Source: Owenia fusiformis (taxonomy: Eukaryota > Annelida > Polychaeta > Sabellida > Oweniidae). Taken from it: DNA of 64,000 nt. Shown here one piece after another: positions 48,101 to 56,545 of the stretch; position 1 is the stretch's first letter; the number at the start of each line of letters is the position of its first letter. The position numbers and the translations under genes are program-made. Where the stretch lies: assembly GCA_903813345.2 (NCBI GenBank), contig CAIIXF020000003.1, positions 14,522,931 to 14,586,930 on the forward strand, given 5' to 3'. The notes under the pieces were generated by a model. It worked only from the letters and a program-made list of their open reading frames with translations, did no database searches and was not told where the DNA came from.

Positions 48101-51100
48101 TTATATACCGAGGCTTTGTGAAGCAGTTATAAATCATTTTAAAATCACATGTTTTTTTCACGTTTATGTAATCAATTTAGTACCCCTGACATCGAACTGT
48201 GTATCTTCTGCTTTGGTGAATTTGCTTTAAGACTCTTGAATACTAGGAGACAAAGGGTTTAATTCCTCCTAATCTATCACTAATCTAGGATGAAATAATT
48301 TAGGTGCTCTAGAAAATTGAATTCAAGATGTTCATGAGATGCCAAAGACTAGTCCAGAAAACAGACTCTTGATAATTTTGTACTTCAGATGTTCATGAGA
48401 TGCCAAAGACTAGTTCAAAAAACAGACTCTTGATAATTTTGTATTTCAGATGTTCATGAGATGCCAAAGACTCCAGAAAATAGACTCTTGATAATTTTGT
48501 ACTTCAGATGTTCATGAGATGCCAAAGACTAGTTCAGAAAACAGACTCTTGATAATTTTGTATTTCAGATGTTCATGAGATTTCAAAGACTCCAGAAAAT
48601 AGACTCTTGATAATTTTGTACTTCAGATGTTCATGAGATGCCAAAGACTAGTTCAGAAAACAGACTCTTGATAATTTTGTAGTTCAGATGTTCATGAGAT
48701 GCCAAAGACTCCAGAAAATAGACTCTTAATAATTTTGTACTTCAGATGTTCATGAGATGCCAAAGACTAGTTCAGAAGATAATGCTCTCGATATGTTTGA
48801 ATTTAAGATGTTCATGAGATGCCAAAAGACTAGTCCAGAAAACAGACTCATGATAATTTTGTACTTCAGATGTTCATGAGATGCCAAAGACTAGTCCAGA
48901 AGATAAACTCTAGATCAAACCAGGGTACAACACAAGAAAGAAAACTATCACAAAATATTGTGTCCTCATTAGCTAGGACTTTACAAGAACTCTCTACAAA
49001 CTTTAGAAAAAGCCAATCAGCGTATTTACGGAGTAAGTACAGTGTTCTATACAAATATATTACTGTTTCTCAACTCCATGTAGTTACTTTGAAGTAACAG
49101 GTACAATTTAACAAAATGGTGGAACTGCCTATGTTCGAGTTCAGTAAGATTTTTGTTTTCTTGATTTAAACTTTCTTAATAAGTCAAGTTGCAAATTATA
49201 TCACGTTTTAGTCCTTCGCTTCTGTATTGTTGATGGACGTCTTGAATATTGCCTAAGTTACATTATTTTTCTAAAAAATTTGGGTAAAAAATATATTATG
49301 TAGCAATGTTGAAAATGATACGCAACTTAAGTCTTGCTACACTATGGTTGAAACAAATGATTAAATATAAATACATAAAGTTTCACCCAGTTTGAAGATA
49401 ATTAATTAAAGTGTAAAAATAAGAGAAAAAATGTAGTCTCAAATTTTTGTGCAGGGTACTATGTAAATTTTATTCTCTCTCTTGCTGATTATCACAACCA
49501 AAGTGTATATTTATATGGAATCTGAGAGTAAGTATCAAATTTAAAGATAAATATGAAGCCAATTTTATTTTTTAGGTATGTAAGGGAGCATGTCAAAAGT
49601 TCAATGTAGCACAAAAAGCTATATATTATCAGTTAGGTCCCAGACACCCCCCCTCCCCCTCTTAACTAGATATGGAAAATGTTGACACGTATGATTTAAA
49701 AAAAAAGTAAATCATCAAACACCCTTGTTGATGAGTCTTTCATATTCATCAGACGGGGTTTTATATATTGGCTGTGCCATAATAGTGAAAAAGAAGTCAA
49801 AATTTGGAAAACTCTGAAATATTTTCAATTTGGAGGCGTGTAAAGAGAATTGTGGGATGAAAAATGACTGATGCAATTCCACGAGGATCAATGTCGGGGA
49901 AGCTTATTTTCGGGTTTCAGACACCCCCCCCCCTATTATAATAATATATATATATATATAGGTTATTTGACAACATTTTTCTTTTGACATGCTACCTAAA
50001 TGAAAAGAATTGATAAATAAGTACATGTAATCGGTTATGAAGTTTTATTCTATATACAAATGTAATCATATCACAGTCTCACAGAACTTTCTCTAAGTCT
50101 GTGTTCATATGGACTATTTCCATCAAATCTTCTATGTTTACAGGATTAAAAGGCCGTGAGGAAAGATCTAAGCAGTATTTTGACCTGCCTGGGAATTCCA
50201 TGGGGACGTCAGGGTTGGATGATGGTCCTGAGGAAACACTGTTTGACAGGGTATGTGTAACACACCGTGAAGAGTTAGGTATAGTCAGAAAAACAAGAAT
50301 GAATAATGACTTTTGGTCCATCTGTCTTTCTGTCCTTCCATCTGGGCAATAACTCAAATACCCTCTGTCTGATATTCGATACGCATGTGCCCCATGTGAG
50401 TGGGAAGTACAAGTTTTGTTAGAAAGCAGGATTTCAAAATGGCTGCCAGTTTCAAAATGGTGTTTCCTGCTGGAGCTGGAAAAGTAGTACTACAAGTCTA
50501 AAGTGATTTAGTTGATACTTTACATACTTGTATATAGGGCATAAAGCATGGACGTTTAAAATTACAATTTGAAACCCAGTGGTGTCATTATTTTTGTGTT
50601 CTTTATATTGTAACCACAACACATTTTCTTGATAGCTATATCATATATATTGCTTTCAAGGGTTTTAAAATAGATTTAAAATGATTGTCTGTTGCTTTAC
50701 TATTTCATTAGGGTTTTACGGAGGTGCAACTACAAGAAGTGGATGATAACACACAACTTATACAGCAACGAGAACAAGAAATAAACAATGTGGTGAAATC
50801 CATCACTGAACTAAATGACATTTTCCGAGATATGGCTTCTATGATAGTCGACCAGGTGAGAGTTAATCGTCGCAAGGGTATATGTTTTAGAATGCAAATT
50901 AGAGTGGAAAAGCATGGAATTTGTGAGAAATAAAGTAAATAGGCAAAAAGTCAGTGCTTTGAATTGTAAAGAAATTCCAGAAAATGAAACAGTTCAGTCA
51001 AATTTTAGAGAAAAATTAAGTGGAATAAGCATGATGATGAAAGTAAATAAGTGCATTGTATATAGAGATTAAAGGCTAATGTAATTTGATTTTGAATTTA

Positions 51101-51714
51101 TCCTATGCATAGATAGAGATGTCACAGTTTCCCAGTTTTTGACTATATTTTGGTCAAGATGATTCAGTTTGGGACAGAAAGGATTAATATCCGGACATAT
51201 ATTCCTACCTAAAAATGCATAAAAACATAATTAATGGTGAGAAACACCTCAGAATTCATTCTAAATATTCATAATATTTTCGATCACCCTTCTTAGCAAT
51301 ATAAAAGGTGTTAATAGTGGACCTGCAATTTCAAGTTGATGGTAATGGTCCCATCCTGAAAATACCATTATTCCTGATACCAAGACCATTTGTATCTCCA
51401 TCCCTATCACATTTTATGTGGACCGTGACACCTCAAAACATAAGGCATGCAAATATATCAATAACTTAGAATGCAACACATACCATACCTAATTGTAATT
51501 ATAAACTTTAAGTTATTTCTGTTTCCAGGGAACAATATTAGATCGTATAGACTATAATATAGAAAGTACAGCTACTACTGTGGAAAAGGGACTACAACAA
51601 TTACAAAAAGCTGAAAAATATCAAAAGAAAAATAGGAAAATGCTAGTCATAGTTGTACTAGCTGTTGTGATCATAGTTATGTTAATTATTTTAATAGGAG
51701 TCAAATCAAGGTAG
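33128..51714 (+). CDS. STX16: Syntaxin-16, Qa-SNARE (8 exons)
   Basis: A target SNARE for endosome-to-trans-Golgi fusion. Coding exons: 33128-33208, 37844-37929, 38700-38752, 39794-39900, 48870-49032, 50144-50250, 50712-50855, 51529-51714. All splice sites are GT-AG and the phases join into 308 aa (human about 325). The N-terminal peptide [17 protein letters not shown], which in the family binds VPS45, is well kept. A conserved WIDGVEEIQ block is at 56-64 and [17 protein letters not shown] at 76-92. Habc helices run to about 195. The SNARE motif spans about 210-275 with the zero-layer glutamine at Q247, the last codon of exon 7. Residues 285-304 are the C-terminal anchor ([16 protein letters not shown]). 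Tandem copies of its own splice sites flank exons 3 and 5. Confidence 0.97.
33458..34105. mobile_element. Inverted-repeat element with GGAATTACCCCC blocks
   Basis: Ends are TAGAGTCAATACGTCCAAA and the inverse of TTTGGAAATAGACGTACTGACTCTA trimmed to its core. Inside, GTTCGGAATTACCCCC-type words recur four to five times as short internal repeats. No transposase is readable and no clear target duplication was found. In STX16 intron 1. Confidence 0.68.
34741..34925. mobile_element. 'CCCATAGCCAGGGGG' family MITE, copy 2
   Basis: TACGTAGCCAGGGGGGTTCG at one end and GTGAACCCCCTTGGCCTG at the other. The middle matches the 4629-4808 element (CATGCAGTTTTACACCATTCT against its inverse). In STX16 intron 1. 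Confidence 0.65.
35021..35108 (+). mobile_element. Family B MITE, truncated copy
   Basis: CAGTGATCTCCACAGGATTT then CAAAATTGGTCAAAATATGCC in two pieces; the right half is missing. Confidence 0.7.
35160..35285 (-). repeat. Family A dispersed repeat, copy 7
   Basis: Reverse orientation in STX16 intron 1: ATTATGTCACCACTTCTGAT, then GTGGATAGTGTTTCGCAG and TTGGTGTTCGGCATTCTGC. It is interrupted by a short TTTCATATTGTTA duplication. Confidence 0.7.
35407..35800. mobile_element. 394-bp 'AAAGGACGATTCTCGG' element, copy 1
   Basis: Terminal inverted repeats are AAAGGACGATTCTCGGTTTG and its inverse CAAACCGAGAATCGTCCTTT. The interior contains two diverged copies of TAGAAATATTACCCAAATTA. A nearly identical element lies at 54936-55329 and a diverged one at 52859-53120. 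No coding frame. In STX16 intron 1. Confidence 0.85.
36087..36908. mobile_element. 822-bp non-autonomous DNA transposon with 8-bp target duplication
   Basis: Terminal inverted repeats of roughly 75 bp begin TAGCCTTGCCCAAGTCGGT and extend to ACCGCCTTGTAC with one small bulge. The octamer TTCGACTA flanks both sides (36079-36086 and 36909-36916). The interior is richer in CpG than the surrounding intron and has no transposase frame. The boundary could shift by one base because of the shared T. A palindromic miniature of the same family is at 14657-14745. Confidence 0.88.
37410..37580. mobile_element. 'ACAACAGGC' foldback repeat, uninterrupted copy
   Basis: Ends AGCGGTTTCACTAG and CTAATGAAACCCCTGG are inverted repeats, and the interior has several CAACAGGC or GCCTGTTG words. 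The same repeat at 54864-55428 is split by the 394-bp element, so this copy shows the pre-insertion state. In STX16 intron 1. Confidence 0.75.
38026..38210 (+). mobile_element. Family B MITE with 5-bp target duplication
   Basis: A nearly complete 185-bp copy, flanked by TTATA on both sides (38021-38025 and 38211-38215). The right end GAGAGATCACTG is intact and the left end reads AAGCGATCTCC. It lies only about 100 bp after STX16 exon 2. Confidence 0.85.
38743..38842 (+). repeat. 20-22-bp tandem copies of the STX16 exon 3 donor
   Basis: AAGCTGAAAAGTAAGT, the last bases of exon 3 with its 5' splice site, is followed by four more copies starting at 38765, 38785, 38805 and 38825. GT donors stand at 38753 (the productive one), 38775, 38795, 38815 and 38834. 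Reading past the first donor meets an in-frame TAA at 38764-38766. Confidence 0.9.
38892..39385. mobile_element. Foldback element, 'TTGAGACTCAATCAA' family, copy 1
   Basis: Outer arms contain CCCAATGTCCC ... TTGAGACTCAATCAACTTGA on the left and GTTGATTAAGTCTCAACAA ... AATAGGGGTTCTTAAAC on the right. A shorter relative is at 55695-56025 with the same arms. No coding frame. In STX16 intron 3. Confidence 0.7.
40395..40515 (-). repeat. Family A dispersed repeat, copy 8
   Basis: A complete reverse copy: ATGTCACCACCACAAGGGAT, TTGTTATAGTCTCCAACTTT, AACAAATGGCAGGTGGTGAC and TTTTGCATGTTAATG. In STX16 intron 4. Confidence 0.82.
40888..40985 (-). repeat. Family A dispersed repeat, copy 9
   Basis: ACAGTCTCCAACATTTTATT, GTGTCTGTAACAAATGGTAG and TTTCATGTTGATGCCTTG; the outer inverted end is missing. 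In STX16 intron 4. Confidence 0.75.
41138..41246 (-). repeat. Family A dispersed repeat, copy 10
   Basis: ATAGTCTCCAACTGTTTTGT, GTCTGTAACAAATGGCAGGT and TTTACATGTTAATGCTTTG. It lies 150 bp after copy 9 in the same direction. Confidence 0.78.
41247..42841 (+). other. STX16 intron 4, section without assigned element
   Basis: No exon fitting STX16 and no readable gene. Short frames such as 42262-42507 and its antisense partner have no domain. A fragment near 42115-42190 resembles the interior of the 'TTGAGACTCAATCAA' foldback family. Confidence 0.4.
42842..43709. mobile_element. Large foldback element, about 265-bp arms
   Basis: Left arm about 42842-43100 and right arm 43440-43709 are inverse copies: AAAGGAGGAGGGAAGTTAG against CTAATTTCCCTCCTCCTTT, and GACTTTGAGACAGGGTAGAT in both directions. 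The roughly 340-bp spacer holds a smaller inverted pair (GGATTCTGGACACCTGC with an inverse near 43190). Matching mirrored frames in the arms are a by-product. A piece of the spacer recurs near 52070-52145. Confidence 0.85.
44186..45152. mobile_element. Foldback derivative of a mariner-like transposon
   Basis: 967 bp flanked by TA (44184-44185 and 45153-45154). The ends are CAGCGTGTCCAATAAATAAG and the inverse of CTTATTTATTGGACACCCTG. The inverted arms are about 330 bp. Each arm encodes, on opposite strands, the same transposase C-terminus: [18 protein letters not shown] ending at about 44501 (minus) and [18 protein letters not shown] ending at about 44838 (plus). The plus copy is preceded by [16 protein letters not shown] (about 44698), the mariner catalytic-D region. 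A stop breaks the frame, so it is inactive. Confidence 0.85.
45155..46161 (+). other. STX16 intron 4, between mariner relic and nested gene
   Basis: AT-rich with no exon seen. A duplicated word group (GTGGAGTTGCTGTTTTCTA and TATGGTCTAGT at about 46016 and again at about 46131) indicates a short local duplication of about 115 bp. A remaining 3' exon of the minus-strand nested gene could lie here but was not recognised. Confidence 0.35.
46162..48015 (-). CDS. Somatomedin-B / Methuselah-like ectodomain protein, nested in STX16 intron 4
   Basis: A single open frame of 617 aa from the first ATG at 48015. A hydrophobic N-terminus ([16 protein letters not shown]) looks like a signal peptide. A threonine-rich stretch follows with five copies of a 7-aa unit TTGPDFA. 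A somatomedin-B domain with its cysteine pattern ([28 protein letters not shown]) comes next. A long cysteine-rich region then includes [12 protein letters not shown], a motif I associate with ectodomains of Methuselah-type GPCRs in invertebrates. Many NxS/T sites are present. The frame ends in a short hydrophobic tail without seven membrane helices. A possible donor (TTGG then GTAATA, near 46225) lies before that tail, so the true C-terminus may be in an unrecognised exon. The role is unknown. Confidence 0.82.
   Translation of the reverse strand: MRYNNVWMILYVSLATMMITTSELSVNDTTNYSRADDMTHTGQDVETQHQKVPPELINATHESTEFLVSQPIFSDVFQINDPASNKTQLDHMTTTGPGFATTGPDFATTGPDFATTGSDFATTGPGLVLRDECQADENNIQICSLDDPEERLKKSCDGRCGELKQELFCQCDSECSKYGDCCLDYTTICDRDGFNDLRKSNKEFYECAEVSDSEDTESTIMVYMIVKCPSNQNNSKLIKECQARDGILNLIPVIDFFSGENYRNKYCAICHGVTAFVQWNVSIGCESDEISPEKFLHAGIDLLLDLVNNSACTIDITAPVNARHCMKMQYNCDSQCKDSRISEKCATAGQNPITYKFFPNPFYNIYCLHCFFNLSAVRRDYVKCMTAPARNTEPKTINLFSLAIVVEMAPSDTYGIKIEADGLFGLDNLQFQCDENQHQCVASECPTHHTKLGSRCSIVDNVIVQVILVCMLNYNSSYTDKIYKDNNNNNKNNVLKGIIEENFNPVGYIYKEYSHWDSFISTYKEKFKFNITAPSDVMVASLEMGLLKQRDSLIAQLEQFYTKVSVDMTYEVIKLGSNDMITQAVASDQNHLQACWVILVTFLTFRVIFVYDAGLMY
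47638..47742 (-). repeat. 21-bp coding tandem repeat
   Basis: Five copies of a 21-bp unit (plus strand GACCAGTTGTTGCAAAATCA) that encode the TTGPDFA repeats of the nested gene. Being a multiple of three, they keep the frame. Near identity suggests that copy number may vary between alleles. Confidence 0.9.
48325..48905 (+). repeat. About 60-bp minisatellite copied from the STX16 exon 5 acceptor
   Basis: Nine copies of TTTGTACTTCAG then ATGTTCATGAGATGCCAAAG precede the true exon 5, whose ATG is at 48870. Copy ATGs stand at 48328, 48389, 48450, 48508, 48569, 48627, 48688, 48746 and 48808. Spacing alternates 61 and 58 bp in the middle, a 119-bp higher-order unit. Copies 2 to 8 keep an AG acceptor after a T-rich tract. 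Translated copies terminate within about 14 to 24 codons. Confidence 0.95.
49574..49998. mobile_element. Possible inverted-repeat element with C-rich blocks
   Basis: GCATGTCAAAAG at about 49589 is mirrored by CTTTTGACATGC near 49983, and two CAGACACCCCCC blocks lie inside as direct repeats. A short TA microsatellite sits next to the second block. In STX16 intron 5. Tentative. Confidence 0.4.
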
Positions 51715-52550
51715 CATAATCCATAGAAATACAAATGCATGTAGGTTGAATACAGGCCACAGGCCCATAGCCAGGGTTGGGGGTTCAGGGGGTTCGAGTG
51801 AAAAGTGAGCCCCCTTGGCAAATCTTGGCTATGTGCATGAGCCAGGTTGACTCAGGCTCTGTTGGGGTCACATTCTTCAGATCGGATATTCAAATGTTAA
51901 AATAACAACAGGGCCAAATTGAAGTTTAATCACTACCCCTCTGGGCCTCAGGGTCAGTGTGTTCTCAAATATTACGTAATGAACGAACCTGATTTCCTGT
52001 TCTGGAATATAGCCTGACTCCATATCTTATACAGTGCATATGATACATCTATATAGCCTCATCCTCCTAAGCAGGTGTCCAGAATCCATACCTCCTTGGA
52101 AAAAGAAAGAAGTTATTCTGGATTTTGGAGCCCTTCACTCGGAGGATGTATAGCCTAGGCCACAAATAAATTGATTCATAATCCATTGAGCCGGGTCTTT
52201 AACCAAATGAAAGTTAAAATTTGGCCTCACAATTAGGAACATTTTGTCAACTCTTCATGACCAACAGGAAATTTGCATGTCTCAGAAGTGGAGGCCAATA
52301 TGTCCCATAATTCCAAGGGCATAATTCATTAGTCCCATAATCCTCAGTGTCCACCATATTAGTAATGGAGGCCATTTTATCCCAGATAAAATTTTATGTC
52401 ATACAGTAGTTTGAATTTTGTTGTAGCTCATAAAAGCTTGACTTGTAAGTCAGTTTTGGCTTGTATCAGATAAAAAGATCAATTATAATGTTAACAAACA
52501 TAATATTATATTAAATATCTGTATATTTGTTATTTAAACTAATAAAAAAT
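51715..52550 (+). other. STX16 3' UTR and flank
   Basis: AATAAA at 52541-52546 is a plausible polyadenylation signal. At 51762-51835 a remnant of the 'CCCATAGCCAGGGGG' MITE (GGCCCATAGCCAGGGTTGGG) lies inside the probable UTR. At 52070-52145 a fragment matches the spacer of the 42842-43709 foldback. Confidence 0.45.
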
Positions 52551-52858
52551 CACAGCGTGTTGAAATAAGAATCTTCCAGGGGCCTATTTCATAAATAATT
52601 GTACATTTACTATGCATGGAGATTTATTGGAAATATTTAAATTTCTTGCACATTCTTAGACTCTTCATTCTGCAAGTTTGGAGGGAGGGATTTACTTTAT
52701 CTCATCTGTTGCAAAAAATGTATCGCACGTTTTCAATGTGATATATTAATTGTCTTCTCTTGTGCTTCTGGGTTGTCATGTGGGTGGGAGGGTGTCTCAA
52801 AAATCTTGTCAACAAAATTCCTACCTGTTCAATTTTTACAGATTTTGGGCATGTTTGA

Positions 52859-53120
52859 TAAAGGACCATTCTCGGTTTGGAGAAGTTCATAAAGGACCAG
52901 GAGAATGAAGTTCATCGGCTTATTTCGATGTCATCAATGTCGCCAACATTTTCCTCAATATTTGTTTTATGAAATAAAAATATTACCATAATTAAATCTT
53001 AAATATTCAAAACATCACATTTTAATCTACACTATGTAAAAAAATCAAAATTGTTGGCGACATTGACAATGTCGAAATGAGCCAATGAACTTCATTCTCC
53101 AAACTGAGAATGATTCTTTA
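52859..53120. mobile_element. Diverged relative of the 394-bp 'AAAGGACGATTCTCGG' element
   Basis: Ends AAAGGACCATTCTCGGTTTG and CAAACTGAGAATGATTCTTTA are imperfect inverted repeats. An inner pair, AATGTCGCCAACATTTT against AAAATTGTTGGCGACATT, is also inverted. Shorter than the two close copies. Confidence 0.7.
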
Positions 53121-53322
53121 TTTTGGCTAATTTGCATTTTGTGATAAAAAGGGGTGATGTCTCCCTGTGTTTCTTGCTATTTGTCAAAATAATTCATGAA
53201 TTGTAATTCTACAATATTTTTTGAAAAATGGCCCCCAGATCAAATCAAAGCATTCCTCATATTGTGCCATTTGTGTATTAGCAATATGGGACCTTTTAGT
53301 GGAACCATTTTAGTTACTGTAC

Positions 53323-53882
53323 TTGGTAGTTGAACAAGGAGGATTGGCTCCCAGAATGCAATTCCGATATTCTGCCATATATGGGAATCATTGCTGTGTA
53401 CAAAATTCAAAATTTAGTCGCCATTTCTCAATCTTTCTCACTTCAAAATTTGAATCGTGAGTTTTGGTCTTATTACTTAAAAAAATATCAAGATATATAA
53501 GTTCAAATCTTTTGATTACTGATTGTGAATTTATACCAAGACAATGATGACGCTAGCTTTGTTGGAAAATATCGATGTTGCATTCTGGCTGCCAATCCAC
53601 CTTGGTAGTTGAACAAGGAGGATTGGTTCCCAGAATGCAATTCCGATATTCTGCCATATATGGGCATCATTGCCATGTACAAAATTCAAAATTTAAACAG
53701 TCGCTATTTCTCAATCTCTCCCTTCAGGATTTGAATCGCGAGTTTTGGTCTTATTACTTAAAAAAATATCAAGATATATTAGTTCAAATATTTTGATTAC
53801 TGATTGTGAATTTATACCCAGACAATGATGATGCTAGCTTTGTTGGAAAATATCGATGTTGCATTCTGGCTGCCAATCCACC
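53323..53882. repeat. About 280-bp tandem duplication
   Basis: Two copies, starting at 53323 and 53602, plus the first bases of a third at 53883. Shared marks are TTGGTAGTTGAACAAGGAGG, CATATATGGG and TTGCATTCTGGCTGCCAATC. Copies differ mainly by small indels. No gene. Confidence 0.9.
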
Positions 53883-54091
53883 TTGGTAGTTGAAGTTAGT
53901 TATAGACTGTAGATGAATATTTAATAAACCCACAGAGACAAAACAATGCAATTTTATAAATTTGCAATATTACATTGGATCATATTATAAATAATATAAG
54001 AGAATTACAAAGACATAAAGCTGGAACAAATTTTGAAATCTCATACGGAATGATGTTTGTTACGGTTCATGTATGGTTGGTTATGTCAGCA

Positions 54092-54215
54092 TCACAAGTG
54101 GTGACATATTGTTGTAGTCTCCAACTTTTTGTGGACAGTGTTTGACAGTTTGCATTTGGCAGTCGGCATCTGTAACAAATGGCAAGTGGTGACATTTTGC
54201 ATGTTAATGCCTTAT
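54092..54215 (-). repeat. Family A dispersed repeat, copy 11
   Basis: A full copy downstream of STX16: CACAAGTGGTGACATATTGT, GTAGTCTCCAACTTTTTGTG, AACAAATGGCAAGTGGTGAC and TTGCATGTTAATGCC. Confidence 0.8.
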
Positions 54216-54863
54216 TATGTCATTATGGTAATGTATCGATATATGTCTGTATGTAGAAGTAAAGGCAAGATAACATTGGATTTAATGTACTTAAAGTAGA
54301 TACTATTTACTGTATTAATGTGAAAGAGTAGTCATGCATCTAGCCAAATATATATTTCTCAAGTGTTAGTTGATGAGGGGGCAACTAACTTGATGTTTCT
54401 CGTAGGGGTCCTGTTTTTTAAAAGGGTAGTGCAATTCTTCAAAAAAATTATCAAAACAAGATTGAATACTGTAGTCATAAATATTTGCTCAAAGTCATGA
54501 AATGGGCATGATTTTGCAATGATTTTGAGCATGGGGGTATCCGTAGTAACCCCTCCCATATCCCTTCTTGCGAACACATATCCATGTTCACTAAAACCTG
54601 TCTAATTGGAACACAATAGAAACCAACCTTAAGTGTTCTGAGTAGCATGTGTTCAATGTTCTTTTAACATGGAAGTCAATGGGAGATTATTACATAAAAT
54701 ATGAACAGAGAAATAAATAAAAGTCTTCACATTGTGATATGTTCAGATTATACAGATGTTTTGATGTTTTACTGATGTTAAACATAAATGCTCCTTATTC
54801 CAAAGAGAGCTATGATTGTGACTTCAAGTAATGGTAAAACTTGAATATATTAGGAACCCATTA

Positions 54864-55428
54864 CAGGGGTTTCACTAGAATTTCTCACATCAGCCTAAAT
54901 AAATGAAAACAACAGGTAAATTAATGGAAATCATTAAGGACGATTCTCGGTTTGGAGAACAGTCTCCTGGGCTAATAATTTTTTTCATGAAAAATATAGA
55001 AATATTACCCAAATTAAACTATGAATATTCAAAAGAGGAGATTTAAATCTACAAGATGTAAAAATAACAAATTGGTCTGAAGCAGGGATGATGCTCAATT
55101 AGACCGATTCAATAAAATACAAGTCTCGATTTGGGGAAAGAAGTTCATCAGTGTACTGCGCTAATATTTTTTTTCCGAAAAATCTAGAAATATTACCCAA
55201 ATTAAATTATGACTATTCAAAAGAAGACATTCAAATCTTTATTATGTAAAACAATCAAATTTGTCCGAAGCAGGGATAATGCTCATTTAGATTGATGAAC
55301 TTCGTTCTCCAAACCGAGAATCGTCCTTTAACATGGAAAAATTGGAAAGTCCCTAAAAACAACAGGCGATTTTGTGAAAACAACCGGTAAAAATCGCCTG
55401 TTGCCTGCTGCTAATGAATCATTAAGTT
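54864..55428. mobile_element. 'ACAACAGGC' foldback repeat split by another element
   Basis: The left part (CAGGGGTTTCACTAGAATTT to GGAAATCATT) and right part (TAACATGGAAA to GCCTGTTGCCTGCTGCTAAT) together match the uninterrupted copy at 37410-37580. The 394-bp element at 54936-55329 separates them. Confidence 0.8.
54936..55329. mobile_element. 394-bp 'AAGGACGATTCTCGG' element, copy 2 (nested)
   Basis: Nearly identical to 35407-35800 along its length. Here it is flanked by TTAA-containing joints (CATTAAGGACG on the left, CGTCCTTTAACATG on the right), compatible with a TTAA-type target, though copy 1 does not show this. Confidence 0.85.
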
Positions 55429-55694
55429 CAAAGATTTTTTAGTTTTTATGAAATGCAGAAAAGGTAGTATTCACATTTTCCACTATATTTGTATTTCGAA
55501 AGATGACCCCAAGATATTTTGCAAATAGGCAAATTATTATTTGATCCAAGAAGCGAGAAGCTGATCAAGCCCACAAATATATAGTTAACAGTTGTGTAGA
55601 ATATAAATGTAAATAGACCAATAAATTATTATTTGATTATAATTATTACAAAAATAATGTGATTTTTATTCAATATTAGTGTTTAACTGGGTGT

Positions 55695-56025
55695 GCTCAG
55701 ATTGTGTCCTGTTTAGAACCCCTATTCTTACTATTGATACTACCTTGAATACTATCCCACATGGATCTACTTGTAGAGACTCAATCAACTGAGTCCTTCT
55801 GAGAAAATGAGGATTTTTCTCTATCCCCCTGATGATATCCCTATGTTAAGTCAATTAATTGTGTATCCCCATGTTAGTCAATACACCCTTTCTGAAATCC
55901 TCATTATCCCGGAAAAACTCAAATTGATTGAGTCTCAACAAGTAGAATATCGATAGGTAATATTAATAGTAATATGTAAGAAATGGGGTTCTTAAACCTG
56001 TAAACAGGACATTGGGCTTGAGTTT
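55695..56025. mobile_element. Foldback element, 'TTGAGACTCAATCAA' family, copy 2
   Basis: AGAGACTCAATCAACTGAGT on the left is mirrored by TTGATTGAGTCTCAACAAGT on the right. Outer arms hold GAACCCCTATTCTTACTATT and an inverse, AGTAATATGTAAGAAATGGG. It resembles 38892-39385. Confidence 0.75.
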
Positions 56026-56404
56026 TAGAACTTCTTGTTGGCTCCAAAAGAATACCTCATCCACTTGAGATAGCCGAGATATCCCTATCAAGGAGGTGCT
56101 GCCATCTTTATATGCAGTTTTTGGTATTCATGTACAGTATCAGTTCTTAATACGTGCATTGAAACATTTATGCATCATTCAAAGGCTTGCTTGAGATGTT
56201 GACCCCCCTCAATGCAGGGAGGGTCAGGAATTTGACCGGCAGTATTGTTTTAGGGAGTGAGATTTTTACATTTTATTTCATCCCAGGAATGAGAATTTTG
56301 AAATGCAAGTTCCAGATAATAGGAATTTTGACGACAAGGCTATATTTGCTAAGCTATTATTGCTCCCATGGTAAGGAATCGGAAAGACCAATTTTTAATT
56401 TGTA

Positions 56405-56545
56405 TTAGTTCACATCTCCAAGTGAACACCCCTCTCTAGTGGACACCTTTCCTCTACTGACGTTTGTAAAAATTACCCTCTCTGTAGTGAACACCTACCA
56501 ACACTGAATGATTTTTCTCAGCAAAAAAATGTTTTATAGTCTGGT
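56405..56545 (-). repeat. Family C single arm, distal copy
   Basis: AGTGAACACCCCTCTCTAGT, TACCCTCTCTGTAGTGAACA and CAGCAAAAAAATGTTTTATA match the arms of the 21378-21920 foldback. Confidence 0.75.
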
